Positions 13,175-26,824 of a DNA stretch of 64,000 bases are shown here, piece after piece. The notes below the pieces were generated by a model. It ran no database searches and had not been told where the DNA came from. It saw only the letters and a program-made list of their open reading frames with translations. Numbering within the stretch: position 1 is the stretch's first letter; every line of letters begins with the position of its first letter. Source of the DNA: Channallabes apus (taxonomy: Eukaryota > Chordata > Actinopteri > Siluriformes > Clariidae); NCBI GenBank assembly GCA_030522415.1, contig CM060121.1:13534055-13598054 (forward strand), read 5' to 3'. Made by a program: the position numbers and the translations under genes.

Positions 13175-13261
13175 TAGTTCTAGTTGCCTTTTCTCTATAT
13201 TGATGTAATGATGCGTTTATTCAGTATATAACCATTTAGTTTTACCCATAAGAGGATAATC

Positions 13262-13680
13262 TATAGTACTGTGCAAAAGTCTCATTTCTTCTGATTTTGT
13301 TTCCACAAAGCCAGACATTATTGTATTATTAATGTAGTCTACAAACATAGTTCTCCAGGCTTCCTGAAGGCCTTTTTTCGCTCTTAGTTCAGTTCCCTGT
13401 ACCTGACCAGTTTCTTTCAATCATAAAATGTATCTAACTTGAGGCATGAACCAGTGGGAAACAGGAGCAGATGATGCCTCATCATCAGGCTAGTGATTAG
13501 TATACTGGTGATGCTGGCTTGGTTACATAAATTATAAATATTGGTTATTTATCTTTAATTGTTTCTCCCCGGTAAAAACATGCTGTAGATTGAATGAAAG
13601 AAACGAGGGCAAGTCATTTAATTTAATATGAATAATTGAGGGGTGGCTCAAGAACTTTGCATAGCACTTTACATTTTAAT
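13262..13680. mobile_element. MITE relic with tactgtgcaaaagtc ends
   Basis: The left end tagtactgtgcaaaagtctc is mirrored at the right by gaactttgcatagcacttta (inverted, several mismatches), about 410 bp apart. I know this end from fish Tc1/mariner MITEs. The 67-residue minus frame inside it is not a gene. Confidence 0.5.
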
Positions 13681-13982
13681 CGAACTTCTTCAGGTTCCGT
13701 CCTTAAGGATCTCCAACCTAAGCTGGCCAAAAATATTGCCTTGTCTCTTGTTAAAAGAGACACACAATTTAAAGATTTCTCTGCATACCTCTGTGCGCTC
13801 TGATGCTGTCACAGGATTGGCTAACCACCTAAAATGTGTTGGTGTGCCAATTATAGTTCATAAGTACCAAGGGTATAAATAAACAGGGTGCTACAACTCA
13901 TCACAACCAGGGACTGAAAAACACACATGCTATACGGTCATTCTTTAAAGAAAACCCTTTCACCACACACTCACCCTTCATG

Positions 13983-16900
13983 TCAGTAGCGATGGCCCCA
14001 ACTGTTCCTTCTTGCTCCTGGTGTGACAGACCACATGTTGCGTCGATCCTGGATCTTCTGGAAGACGTTAAAACTTCTTCTCCTTTCCTTTTTAAACTTC
14101 TTTTCCTTCTTAACCTATTCATTTGAGATTTTAATGCATATTACAGGATATTCAAAGCAGCATAATTAATCATGACTCCAGTAATTAAACTTCTAAATCA
14201 AAGCCTTACCTTTCCACTGTCAAACTCTTCGTCCCATTCGTCGATTACAGTCTCGCTGTTGGCATCACGTGTGTCCTGCATGGCATCTCTACTGATGGCA
14301 GAGCGCTCTCCATCCCAACTGAGGACTGAGCACAAACGGTACCAACTCATGAATATGAGCAACTGATGGTTCAACACAGAAGTGCTTTATCTTATCCTAC
14401 AGTGTTCCTTATCTTAGGCTCAGCTCCAACTGTGCTTAGATGTTTTGGAACTCTGGCTTTAGTACATCACCCTTCTGCTGAGCACCTCAAACTGAATCAA
14501 TGTTATGTATAAAATAAATAAATAAATGGTTTACACTAAATAGTTTCTTATTCATCACATCATACATTAGTTTGGTAGTAAGATCCCATCCTCACAGCAT
14601 GGCCATCACCCAAACACATCTTATTCCTCATACATTTTTTTTAGAAATGTAAAAAAATTAATCTTACACTGCAATTTTATAATTAAGATGTAATACAAAA
14701 TTGTTCTATTTTGTTTTTGATTTATCAAATGTTATTTATGCCCCCCCTTTTTTTATATTGTTTGATGGTTTCCTACATTAACCACGATACCATTCACATA
14801 CTTTATATCACTAGTGGTGGTGGTGGTGGGATACATGCCTAAAGTGATGGACGCAGCAGCTCATCTGATAACCTGGCCAGCTCCTCTCACCACGTCTGTA
14901 CACTCTGCCTGACCAGATTGGATTTTAACACTTCAACATTCATACTAATACAGCTTTCAACACTGTCATTCTAGATGACATGCATGATAATCTCTAATAA
15001 TAGCCAACCACCTGAGCAATCTGCTCGTCAGCCATGCCCCCTAAACTCTGCATACAGCTTTCACTGCATTCTGGAATTTGCATCTTGCCCTTAAATCAGT
15101 CTTTCCTTTAGTATGTACTGCTTAATAAATCAAGGTTTAATTTTTACATAAGAATATTTATTAGATTGACAACACCATTCTCTTGATCTCAAGTTTAAAG
15201 TCAGTTTAAGGCAGCATTTTAGGTGTATCAAACGTACCACTACTGTGAATATGAGGACTGTGTCAGGATTATGTTTTGCATTTTGTGTTTTAAATCGTAA
15301 AATAAGCAACTAATGAACAAGTGCATTGAGATGGACGGTATATTTGAGCCACGAGTGTATAAAATCTTACTTGCTTCATTTTTGAGACTATATACAATGA
15401 ATATGTCTAAAAGGATTGTGTGAATTCCTATCACTTTTCTAGCTAATAACTTTTTTTTTTTTTTTTTGAGAAAATTGAAGAAGAAGTAAAACAATCTACA
15501 GGTAATAAAAGGCTGACCTCACCTTCAGTACCATACGCTTTATCCGTGGCGTTCTTAAGCAGTTCTTCGACTACACTAGAGCTCTTCTTGCAATCCCAGG
15601 CTGCAGAAGCAGGACGAGACTCTTTTCCAGACGTCTGCTCTGAATCCGCAGCGTCTTTGCTGCGCTTATAACCGTCCTGAACCTGGCTGCCCCAGACCAC
15701 CACTGCAGCTGGGACAAGTGAACAGACAGACAAACGAACAGCATGAATATACAACTGTGTTATGGAAATGCGTTTAATTTATGAGAAGCTCCCAAAGTAT
15801 TTCCCCCTACCATTTTCCAAATAAAATTAAAAAGTGGATGGAATACATATATGGTGTACCAACCACATAAAAAGACCCATTTTGAGAGACTATTCATAAG
15901 ACATACACAATTCTATTTCATTCAACTACCTTTAGTTTAGATTACAGAGCTAGGGCTGCAACTAACGATTATTTTGATAATCGATTAGTTGGCCGATTAT
16001 TGTTTCGATTAATCGATTAATCGGATAACGCTAAGCGCTTCTTTAATTTGATTGATGTTTTGCTTATAATTATATATAAAACCATAACAACATTTGTTTT
16101 GTTTTTAACAATAATTGCAGATGGCAAGTTGACTGTTATATTTATTTATATATATATATGTAAATAAAACACTGTCAACTTGCCATCTACATACATACAT
16201 ATTATGTATATCGATTAAATCGGATAAAAGCTAGACGCTTTAATTTGATGTTTTGCTTAACCATATAAAACCATAAATCAGGGTATTATTTATGTATAAA
16301 GGTAAACTTTAAAAAAATGCAATAGCCACACAGTTTAATTATCTTTAATTTTGACATTTAAAACTTATTTTATGTAAATCAACATTTTTGTTTTTAACAA
16401 TAACTGCAGATGGCAAGTTTACAGTATATATATATATATTAGTTTAAAACAAAAATACATTCAGTTGTTAAGAATGACTTAAATTTTAAATTCTCTTAAA
16501 TTAATTCAACTTAATAATAATAAGAATAGACTTCTAGATTATGGTATTTTTAATTGAAGTGTCTACTACATCCTTTTCACGGTTTATACATTATTTCGAT
16601 CCTCTCGTGTATTTTATCCTTTTTTTTTGTCTCAATAAAAAAAAAAATAATAATAAATACTAGACATTCTCGTAATACGGCGACGTGGGGAGAGAAAAAA
16701 ACTCGCCGCTACTGGATTCACTCTGTTTATTTTGCCCATTTCCCCTCTGTATAGCCTGTAGGATGATGGGATATATCCGGTCCTCCGAAGTGTAAAATGA
16801 ACGTGAAGAAAACGCACTAGAAGTGTTTTCCTCGCGTTCGTTGGTATTTAAACGCAAAGAAAAAGCTGCATGCAACGTTTTTTTTTTTTTTTTTTTTTTA

Positions 16901-19900
16901 CCCCGTATAACCGCGCAGCCGGTGAGAGTGTTCATACGGGCTTTGGTGACGTCACCAAAGCCGGTGTGAACTCTCTCACTGACTCCTATGTGTAGAAAAC
17001 CCTCGGCACTTCATCCGCGCTCACTGGACACTACAACCGGCAGAAAAACGGTCGATTTTAACGCCCGATAAGAGGTGTTTAATGTAAACTGCTCCCGTAC
17101 CTTGGAGGACTTGGGGCGCGCACTTTTTCCTGCAGACGCTTCTGTAACCTCCATTGCGCGAGCGACTGTGTATCTGTGTGTGTATTTGTGCATCTTGTGG
17201 TCGCGCGCCTCAATAACGTGAGCAGCCCAACTAATCGATAACGGCATTCGTTGACAACGAATTTCATTATCGATAATTATCGATTTTATCGATTAGTTGT
17301 TGCAGCCCTATACAGAGCACAATGTAGTGCTTAGTTCACAATTTGAGAATATGCATGCATCATTTGGTAAGAAAAACTGTGATAACCTGTTCATTCAATA
17401 CATTGAGGTCATCGGCTGACTTTATTTTGTTGCCACATAACGTTGCTGAGCCCATATCTGACCAACTGAAGTAACCGCAAATCATAACACTGCCTCCAAA
17501 GGCTTGTACAGTGACCACAATGCATGATGGATGCCTTAGTTCATGTGCGTCCCTTCTTACTCTGACGTGCCCATTGCTCTGGTATAGGGTCAATCTGGAC
17601 CACATGATGCTTTTTCCATTGTTCCAAGTCCAGTCCTTATACTTCCTACTAATTAAACTTTGTTTTCTGTTAAGCAATTTCACCAACTTTTACTGTAGCA
17701 TCATTTGTTTCAGAGAGAAATGGGCTGATGCTCTTTGAGAGGTGCAATTAGTTTTACCTCGTCTCCTAATCTGCCCAGTGTACAGGATAGTTTGTAATCA
17801 TGATTGATTTCATAGTACTTTTAAAAATTTAATTCTTTAAGCAAAGTCAAAAATGAATTAACCCAATGGGTTTGTGCCATATCTCACTGAAGAAATATGC
17901 TGTTGACCATTTCTTCAGAAACACTTAGCGTTGACAAAGACATTTTTCAATATGCAGCACAATGCTGGCCTTAAGGTGTATTAGATTTCAGTCTGTTGTC
18001 AAGAACGAACTCTGGCTGATAAATTACTGTTTACCTTCTGCATTAATAAAAGTCGTGAACAATAGGCGAATCAGCAACTACAATGAATCCTCTCACAATC
18101 TGACTCACCGTGTCTAAATACTCATGTGGACTGTTGACTATAGAGCATTTTGCACACCTACATTACACAAGACAGTCCTCCATGCAAAAGCATAAATCTA
18201 ATAGTAGACCTCTAGGTTCCAGATCCCCTAAAGCACTAACCCATGAGGTATCTCTTTTAAATACCTTTTTAGTACCTGCCATTAAAGATGAAGAATATAT
18301 AATATAATATTTGCGTCATGAAATTTACAATGACACATTAATCCATTGGAAAAAAAAAAAAAAACGTTTCTGACTTCCGCATTCAAACCTTTAAATTCCA
18401 CACGTTTTAAAAAAGATGGGTGAATGAATACAACATAGACACAGTACTACTACATTTATGGAAGCTGTATACAAAGCTACCACTGATACCTGTATTGGGT
18501 TTAGAGGTTTTCTGCAGCGCAACATGGTTAGTTTGACTAAGTGGCTCATCTGCAGCACTGTTTTCCTGAGCACCCTCAACTTCTCTCTGGAATGCGTCTC
18601 TTTTCCTCTTCTTGTTTTTTTTCCTTGAGACAGTCAAGTCCAGCGATTCTGAGTCTCTGTGTGTTATATCTGGCTTTCTATAAAGGGGATGGAGCAAGAA
18701 AGTGTTATCATGCATGGTTATAGGAAGTGCAATATGCTGTCTAAGGAAATGAAGAAGTTGAGAATGACCATACTGAAAAGCACAAACCTTTCAGATGTCT
18801 CATGCTTGATGTTCTCATCCAGCTTCTCTTGTTGCTTTTTCTTCTTCTTCTTTTTAATAGTGGAGTCGTGTTGGTTTTGTGGAGTCTCGCACACCATTGG
18901 ATGAATTTGTTCTTGGACTTGAGATGGTTTTGGCTGGGTGATCGGTCGCTGTTTTGGCCTTACTGAACTTCCATCTGGGTTTATTCTCCATGTCTCACCG
19001 AGGCACCAGTCTTCATCCTGAGCTGATGACTCCAGATGGGAAAGCACACCTTTCTGAACCTTTGAGCCATTTGGCTCCTCCTCCACTTTCCTTTTCTTGC
19101 GCTTTTTTACCTTTCTCATTTCAGCCGCGAGCTCTGCCGTGTCCTGTTCTGATTTGGCATGAAGCTCAGCGGTTGGGGTTTCCATCTCAGAATGGTGCCG
19201 CTTCTTTTTCTTCTTCTTCTTTAAGAGTGGACTGGTGAGTCCATTGGGAGCCTCTGTAGCTGATGCTGTGGTTTTCTGGCTCTGGATTGGTCCGCAGCTG
19301 CTGGACGGGCAGGGGTTCTGAAGCCTGCTGACGGGTAAAGAAACTGTGGGATTCGTCAAGGAGGAGGAAGAATAAGAGGTGGAGGAGGACGGAGGTTCCT
19401 TAAGCAGGCTTGCATTTTTAAAGAGGTGAGGTACATGCTGAGGCTGCTTGGCAGAATGGAATGGAATCCTGGGAGAAGATGTTAAGAAAAAGCAACACAT
19501 TCTTCAAAATGATAAATAAATCTTTACTAAAAATCCCAACATACTGCAGGCATGAAAATTTGCTGCACTGAGATTTACATTCCAATTATGCTTCATCCAA
19601 ACATCAAATCCTTGAAGACACCAACTGACTGACCATCGCAGCTTTATATGCAGTATTATAACTCTAATGGAAAAAACGGCAATGGTAACTAGAGAATTTG
19701 AGCTCACCTATAATTATGGCTAGAGTCTGCATTCAAATAGACATACTATGTACAGTATAGTTGTTTTATTAAGCTGCACATAGTAAGCAGCATGTTAGTA
19801 CTTTATTTTTCCAGTATACCAAAATACAGTAATTGGGCCAAAATTTCCATTCATGCATTTAACCATTTATGAGTTACTGCAGTGTTTCAAAAATAAAACA

Positions 19901-22900
19901 ATGTGGTAATTTTACGAACTGCATTGCTAGTTTCATATCTAATCCAACAAAATGTTCCAGTTAAAACAGGACCTTAACAAGGTATTGATCTCCAGCGACC
20001 AAGTGGTTTAAGAATTAAGGTGCTCTAGTTCTACATGTATGGGGGGTGTGGGCGGGGGGTGGGAGTATCCACTTAGATGTACAGAAGGCAAAATTATTCA
20101 TACCTGTGGTTTTGGGAAGGTGAGTTGGGGGTCAGAGGATGAAGTAGAGCTGAATGCGCAGGGTCACGGGACAGATGATGCAATGAAAAGGGCGGAGCCT
20201 CAATGCTGCGGCTGCTGCTGCTGTTCGGGCTCCGGCTGGGACTGGGACTGGCCTGCAGTTATTGACATAAATAAAAACTTGGTGGTCGAAAAAAAAAAAG
20301 AAATAACAAATGTGACAAAGATAAAGGGATCGAAACATGGACGAGAAATCAGGAGCACAAACAAAAATGGGGAGAGGGAGTAAAAAAAAAAAAATGGAAA
20401 GGAAACGATGGCAGAGAAGAATTACAAATGGTTAGAAAGAAAGAATCTGAAAGCAAAGGAAGACAACGAAATTCTAAAATGGACAGCAGCGCCAACCTTG
20501 GACAACAGTAACAACACAAGAGGAGACACTTAGAGATTTATTGCTGCACAGCTACAAAACCAAAGAGAAGAACTCAGTCACAAATATTTGTTGGAAAATA
20601 ATGAAGTGGCAGGCAGCAGGCACAAGACAAATAAATAAGTGCACAGCTGAGCAATAATGTGGTCCAAAATGCTGGCGTGTTATGACCCCTGTTCCTGTTT
20701 AAGATGAGGTTCACAAATATTACAGGGTCACTGAAAAGTCAGGAACCACTAAGATGAAAAATGCATATTAATTTCATATTTATGTTCTATATGGTTTCCA
20801 AAAGTTTTGGGGGTTTAATAAAGATAATTAAAGTTTGAACTTTGGAAGAATGGACATATCCAAATGCATCCTATTTCAGATGCCTATTTCAGATGCTGTT
20901 GACCTCTTAAAAAAATCATTTTGGTGTGTTAAAGCATCATGCATCAGGAGGCAGCAATGTGATCTGGTATTGCTTCAGTTAGCAAAGTTTAGGCTAAGCA
21001 ACGCTGTGTGGCATAAAAATTTCAATGTACAGATTTTGCCACTATGTTTTTCTTCACTAATTGCTTCATTTATTTATTTATTTTTAACTTACTGCTAAAA
21101 CAGTATTAGTAAATACATCATACAGCAAGCAATTCAAGAGCATAGTAAATAAAACAAAGGTAAAAAGACCAAGATGCCAATAATGGGGGGGGGGGGGGGG
21201 GGGGGCTTAATAAATAATAAAGCTTTGATGTCAATATGTATTACATACGAGTTAGCATACGAGTAGTTCAGGATGGAATTTGGCTTTTGTCTGCAAACAA
21301 TTTGTTGCAGTGTTTAGACCACATTGCTCAGCTTGGGCCATTCCCACACCTACTGTGAACACCTGGCTATGGGAGAGAAGAGTGTGCATCACTCACCTTC
21401 TTGGCAGACAGTGCCAGTCTTTTGGCAGGAGGGGGCGACATGGTGCTGGTTTGTTCGGATGCGATGTTGTTGAGGGCAGGAGGTTTCAGCTTGGCCGATT
21501 TCTGATCCTCAGCAGCAAGTCGCTCGGCGCTTTTAGCCGGAGAGGAAGTTCTGTTTATGATGCTCTTAACAGGTGTGGTCACGTTTCCTACGGGAGCACT
21601 CCTGGTGCCAATCGAATCCTGAGAGTCAGAGGTGATGAGATTTCATCGGCTTTCATCCTGGGCTGTTACCATAGCAATGTGACCTTATATGATTCATATT
21701 AAAAACAAAAAATCTAAATATTTAAATCAGCAGCAAGAATAATTCTAAAGTTAAGGTTATATTTCATTTTAAAACAGCCTTAGGTATATAGTCACACAAC
21801 GAACGTCTTAACCCAAATAATCATGTGAATTAACACAAATGAAAAGTAAAATGTCATCTCTTCCCAGGTTTTCTAGGACTCTATATACAATTGTTTTCTC
21901 TCCTCGTGATAATTCCTCCGTTGGTTAAGCACTTTGTGCATCTTTGGGGGGGGGGGCGGGGGAAGTAGCACATACTTCAGCCTTGAGCTGTGGTGCTCTC
22001 TCATCGCATGTGAGGCAGTTACTGAAGTCTGTCTAGCATCTTTATTTTTGCTTGACAAGTGTTAAGTGTGAGTGAGGTGGATATGTGATAAGCTACCGCT
22101 GCACTGTGTACTGTATTCATAGTTCCGTCTGTCTAAGCCTCCAGTTCAGACCAACTGCCAGACCGTGCCCTTGGTTCAGGTGTGCAGCGCAGCATGCGGC
22201 AGAATTCAGAATGGAGTTGCTCATTAGAGCAGTGAGGTGCTTTTCACTAAAGACAGCTGAACTGGAGTATGTTGTGTTTAAATGATATCAAAAGAAAATG
22301 TTTTGTGGTAGAAAACTAGAAAAAAAAAACAAATAGTGGTGATTTAAACCTAGGGATTAAAAATAGCTTAGAAACATAACCTGCTTGTCCTAGCCTGTGA
22401 TCTTGAGAACCGTGCTAACATCTGTTTATATGACTGAATGTATTTTTGTGAATTATTTTCATGAAATCAAATAAAAATCATGCAGCTCTAGAAGAAAATA
22501 TTTAAAAACTGGATATGTATAAACCACGCAAGCTCAGGAAAACAAACAGCCAGGTCTAACATTCTCCTGTTTGGTTAAATGTTTCCACAGAGCATGGAGG
22601 AAGTGGAAATACCTTGGACTCAGACGAGGTGTCCGTGGACGAGGACTCTGATGCAAGAGACTTGAGTGAGGTAGACACTGCCAGGCTCCGCCCCTCACCG
22701 CTGCTTCCCTTGTCCTGCTCAGATTTTGCGACGCCGTTGGAGGACGCAGGAATGTTGGTGCGGCTCTGGGGCTGAGCGGGAGGCTTCTTCAGTTTCTTGA
22801 TAGGCTCTTCAATCAACGTTGGGCCACCCGGCACCCTTGGTGTACCGTTGGCCAGTTTGGGCGATTGGATACCCGAGCCGTTGCGGGCCACTGGCAAGCC

Positions 22901-25900
22901 CAGCCCACCATCCACGGACTGGATCTTCCTCAGCTGAGCGCTATCCACCTTCTACAGAGAGAGGAAGAAAAAAAAAAAAAAAAAAGATTTTTATAGATAG
23001 AAAGCAGCATAGCATTTACATGATTCAAATACTTAAGAGTTTTTACAACAAGTAGTACAACACATTTGAAAACCATAGTATTATAATGTAACCCACTGTG
23101 CAGTTTTTCAGCTATTGCTTAAACAATTGCACCCTAGGTTCACGCTTGGCATTTGAATTTTAGATTGCCATTCTGCCAGGCCTTATTCTTAACACAGTGT
23201 ATATTGCAATATCCTACCGGTAATAACAAGATACCTTAGTGATCTGCGGGGAGGACAAGGGGCCGTTGAGTGGAATTTTCTTCAGCTGCTCAGGGGTCAT
23301 GTTACTCCTTCCAGAATGCACCAAGTTCTGCTTTACACTCAAACTCTCAGTGTTCTTTTTTTCAGGAATCCTACAGCATAGGGACTCATCGTTAGCCTTA
23401 AATCTTTCTTTGAACTGAAACGCTACGGTCACTGTGTGAGAGAAGACTGTTTGCATTGTACCTCAGGTAAAAGAGGACGTAAGCCTGTTGATTGAGTACA
23501 ACCTTGATGTTACTGGAATGTACCATCGAATCGTTCATCTGGTACCACTGCCCGTTGCTGGCCTACGGACGATGAAGAGAATGGAGAAGGATTAGAAAAC
23601 CCTGCATAGATGTGGGTTTGAGCAAATTTCAACCCTGCAAATTAACAGTCATTAATTCCCACTTTGTACTGCACGACACTTACCTTTACGTAACAGTAGT
23701 AGTGACCAGCATGACAGCTGTACCCAGAGTGCACCAGGACCGCATAAAGGCCATACATCACTGGGTCTCCTGAGTTTTGAGACATGTATGGACGAATGTT
23801 CAGGAACTCTGGGTAGCCAACATCCTGCGGTGAGGAAATGGCATGAAAGAAATTACAAACTACAAAAATTATCAGCAAATTTAAAAGCAAACAGCACTTA
23901 CAGCTGTTCTACCTACCTTCGTAATCTTTCCTCCACTGAAGTTGGCGAAGCGTTTAAGGGAAAGTGTGAGTACGTTCGACGTCCGATGAACTGTGAATCG
24001 TTTTGTTGCCGGCACTTTCTTTTTACATCTAGGAAATTATCAAACGAAATCAGTTAAAAGTTTAAACGTTTTAAATCTATTTTAGTCTTACAAACAAAAA
24101 AGGCTTAGAACAGAGTACACACTTGGCACACATGTATGCATTCTCGCCGCTTAAAACATCAGGCTTGACAAACAGCTCCAGGGCACGAACGATATTGGCT
24201 GCTTGCTGACAGTGAAAACACAAACATATACCAAGAGAATTTAAGAGGCGTCTCTTAAACTTCATTGCGACATAAATAAAGAATGTTTGGACACAACTAC
24301 AGGAAACTCACCCGAATTTCAACAGCTATGTCCAGGTAGGGGTCGTAGGTGTCTGACACACTTTTACAAATAGAACACTTGACTAGAGAGAGAGAGAGGG
24401 AACAAAAACAGCTTTTTTGAAATATTAAATTCTTGACACAAGAAATCATGCAACATTGCACAAATTGCAATTAACTTTTCATATTATACTTAAAGTTAAA
24501 CTTCACATGTTTTATTCCCTCCCTTTTTTTTATGCAATTACAATTCTCATGTATGTTTAGGTAATATATTATACTTTAGGAAAGACTGCCTGTGATATGA
24601 GTAGAAATGGAAACAAACATTTAACCATATAACCTATATATAAAAGGAGTCAAAGAGGCTAAGAAGAAAATTGCAGCAGATTTGGGGGTGGGGTTAGAGA
24701 GAAGAAAGCATTTTACCACATGCCAGTGCATGCTGGTAGACCAGACAGCTTCATGTGTAAACGATACACATGTTAAGGCTGAACTGATGTTTAACTGCAG
24801 AAATGCTGGAATGCACTCGATAAGCTACCAGCTTTAAAAAACGGCATTAATAAATTTATACCATCAGGCAAAAGTCTGCACACACATTCTAAGTCCAAGG
24901 TCTTTCCTGATTATTTCTCTCTACATTGTAAACCAATGCAGAAGGCATCCAAAATGTGCAATAATCTCCTTTGAACAGTTTATATTGAGATGTGTCTGCT
25001 ATTTACTTAAAACTGACTGCTGTAGTAACTTAATGCCATATGCGTTATTTCATAGTTGTTGTTTTTTTCATATTCATCCCAGCGCTGCCCAAAGTACGGA
25101 GAAAACTGGGCAAATTTCCAACAGATAAACAGATAGAGTGTTGTGCTAAAGTTCTTGTGCCTTACGTTCTGCTTCTCATAACCATAATCATTTAAAATTA
25201 CACTCTAAATGAAACTGAAAGTCAACACGCGAGTCATGACTTTTAGTCAGACGGAGGTTGCATGGCTTCCTGACATCCAGCATCTAGATATCAATCATGC
25301 AGTCCATTTTACCGGTAAAAGCAGGAATTTTCCGCTTAAAAAGGGGCGCTCCCTTCGGGGGCAGGAACATTTCAACACAAAACAAGTAATTTAAATGGGT
25401 GGAAAAGAGTGTTTCGCAATCGAATACTGCTAGTCAGCCTTGACAATTAAAGGCTGCACTTCCCCTATAATTACAGTAATTCCTGTTTACAGTTCATCAT
25501 ACATTTATTTGTTTTATGAGCTATATTATTACTACAACACTGTGTAACAAAATCTTTAAACTTTTTTTCTTGTTCCTGGGCAGGGAGTGTTATTTCCCAA
25601 TTCCTTAATCTTAAAGTAAATGAGAAAACGCATTTTACTTTTCAAAACTTTTGTGACCTGGGTAAAGACATTTTCCAGAGTAGCTGATATAATACAGGTG
25701 AGAATTTTCTAGAATTTTCAAGAACTTTCTACAAAGTGGTATCATTTACAAACATTTTTAAGAACCTCTTCTATAGTAATATTTCCAGAGGCTTACCACG
25801 TTTATTACCAGTTTATTCGAGCTGCCTAGCTTCACTAACCCTAGTGAAGACCTATCTGAATTTATCACAGAAGCTGCAAGCATTCTCCAGATGCATTCTG

Positions 25901-26778
25901 CTATATATGCATCCAATTTATAAGTGCAAAACAAATTTAAAAAGTACTCTGTGACAGCATCTGCACAAAAGCAAAGTTTGAAGGGAATAATGACCATTGT
26001 GTACACATTTTTAACATAAGCAATTAATAAACAATACAAAACTATGCAGAAATAAAAATTATTAGCATAACCTAGTACCACCACCTGAGGAAATACAAAT
26101 GATAATGTAGTAAAGAGATATAAAGACATAATGTGCCTATACACTAGCATTTATTACAGCAATTCTACAGATTGTAAACATTTTTTATTGTCAGGATCTT
26201 ATCCTAACCGGTCAATTGGTTATAGATCTTGGAAAAAACATCATTTTAAACTATTAACTTCTCCTAACTGCAGATACTCCTCTACTACTACATTAACCAG
26301 CCCCCCATATGACAATGTTGGACATAAGGTTGCAAAGCTCCTCACTGTAAAAGACATGTCCTACCTCTCGACCTCAGGTAACCCCCAAAGATCTGGTGAA
26401 CTAGTGTAGTGGCCTGTGTCTGTCTGTCCAACCTAACAAGAAAAGAATTTCAGCAATTTCAGATTTGTGCATGAACAAACAGATTTGTATTTTTTTTTCT
26501 GTTGGTGCAGGTCTTACTTTGGGTAACCGTTAAGGCAGGCTTTCTGCATGGCGTCGATAGTGTAACGCAAAAATTCATGGGCGTCCTCCTGGCTGCCAAA
26601 CCGGAAGTGGCGGGCGATTTCTGAAGCAAAAGCACATTAGGTGCATTGATAATCATTCGCATGAAACCAATAACAAATCTCAAATGATCTAAAAGTTTAT
26701 GGTATGAACATGAATTAAGAGTAAGAGAAAAAAAGTATTTTAAGGAGAAAGATTATTGCATAATTTCAAGATCCATGG

Positions 26779-26824
<46 letters not shown>

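Noticed and set aside
13217..13420. 67-residue minus-strand ORF downstream of usp36
   Set aside because: Lies within a MITE with mirrored ends; no splice or homology support.
18954..19238. 94-residue plus-strand ORF
   Set aside because: Antisense shadow of usp36 exon 15.
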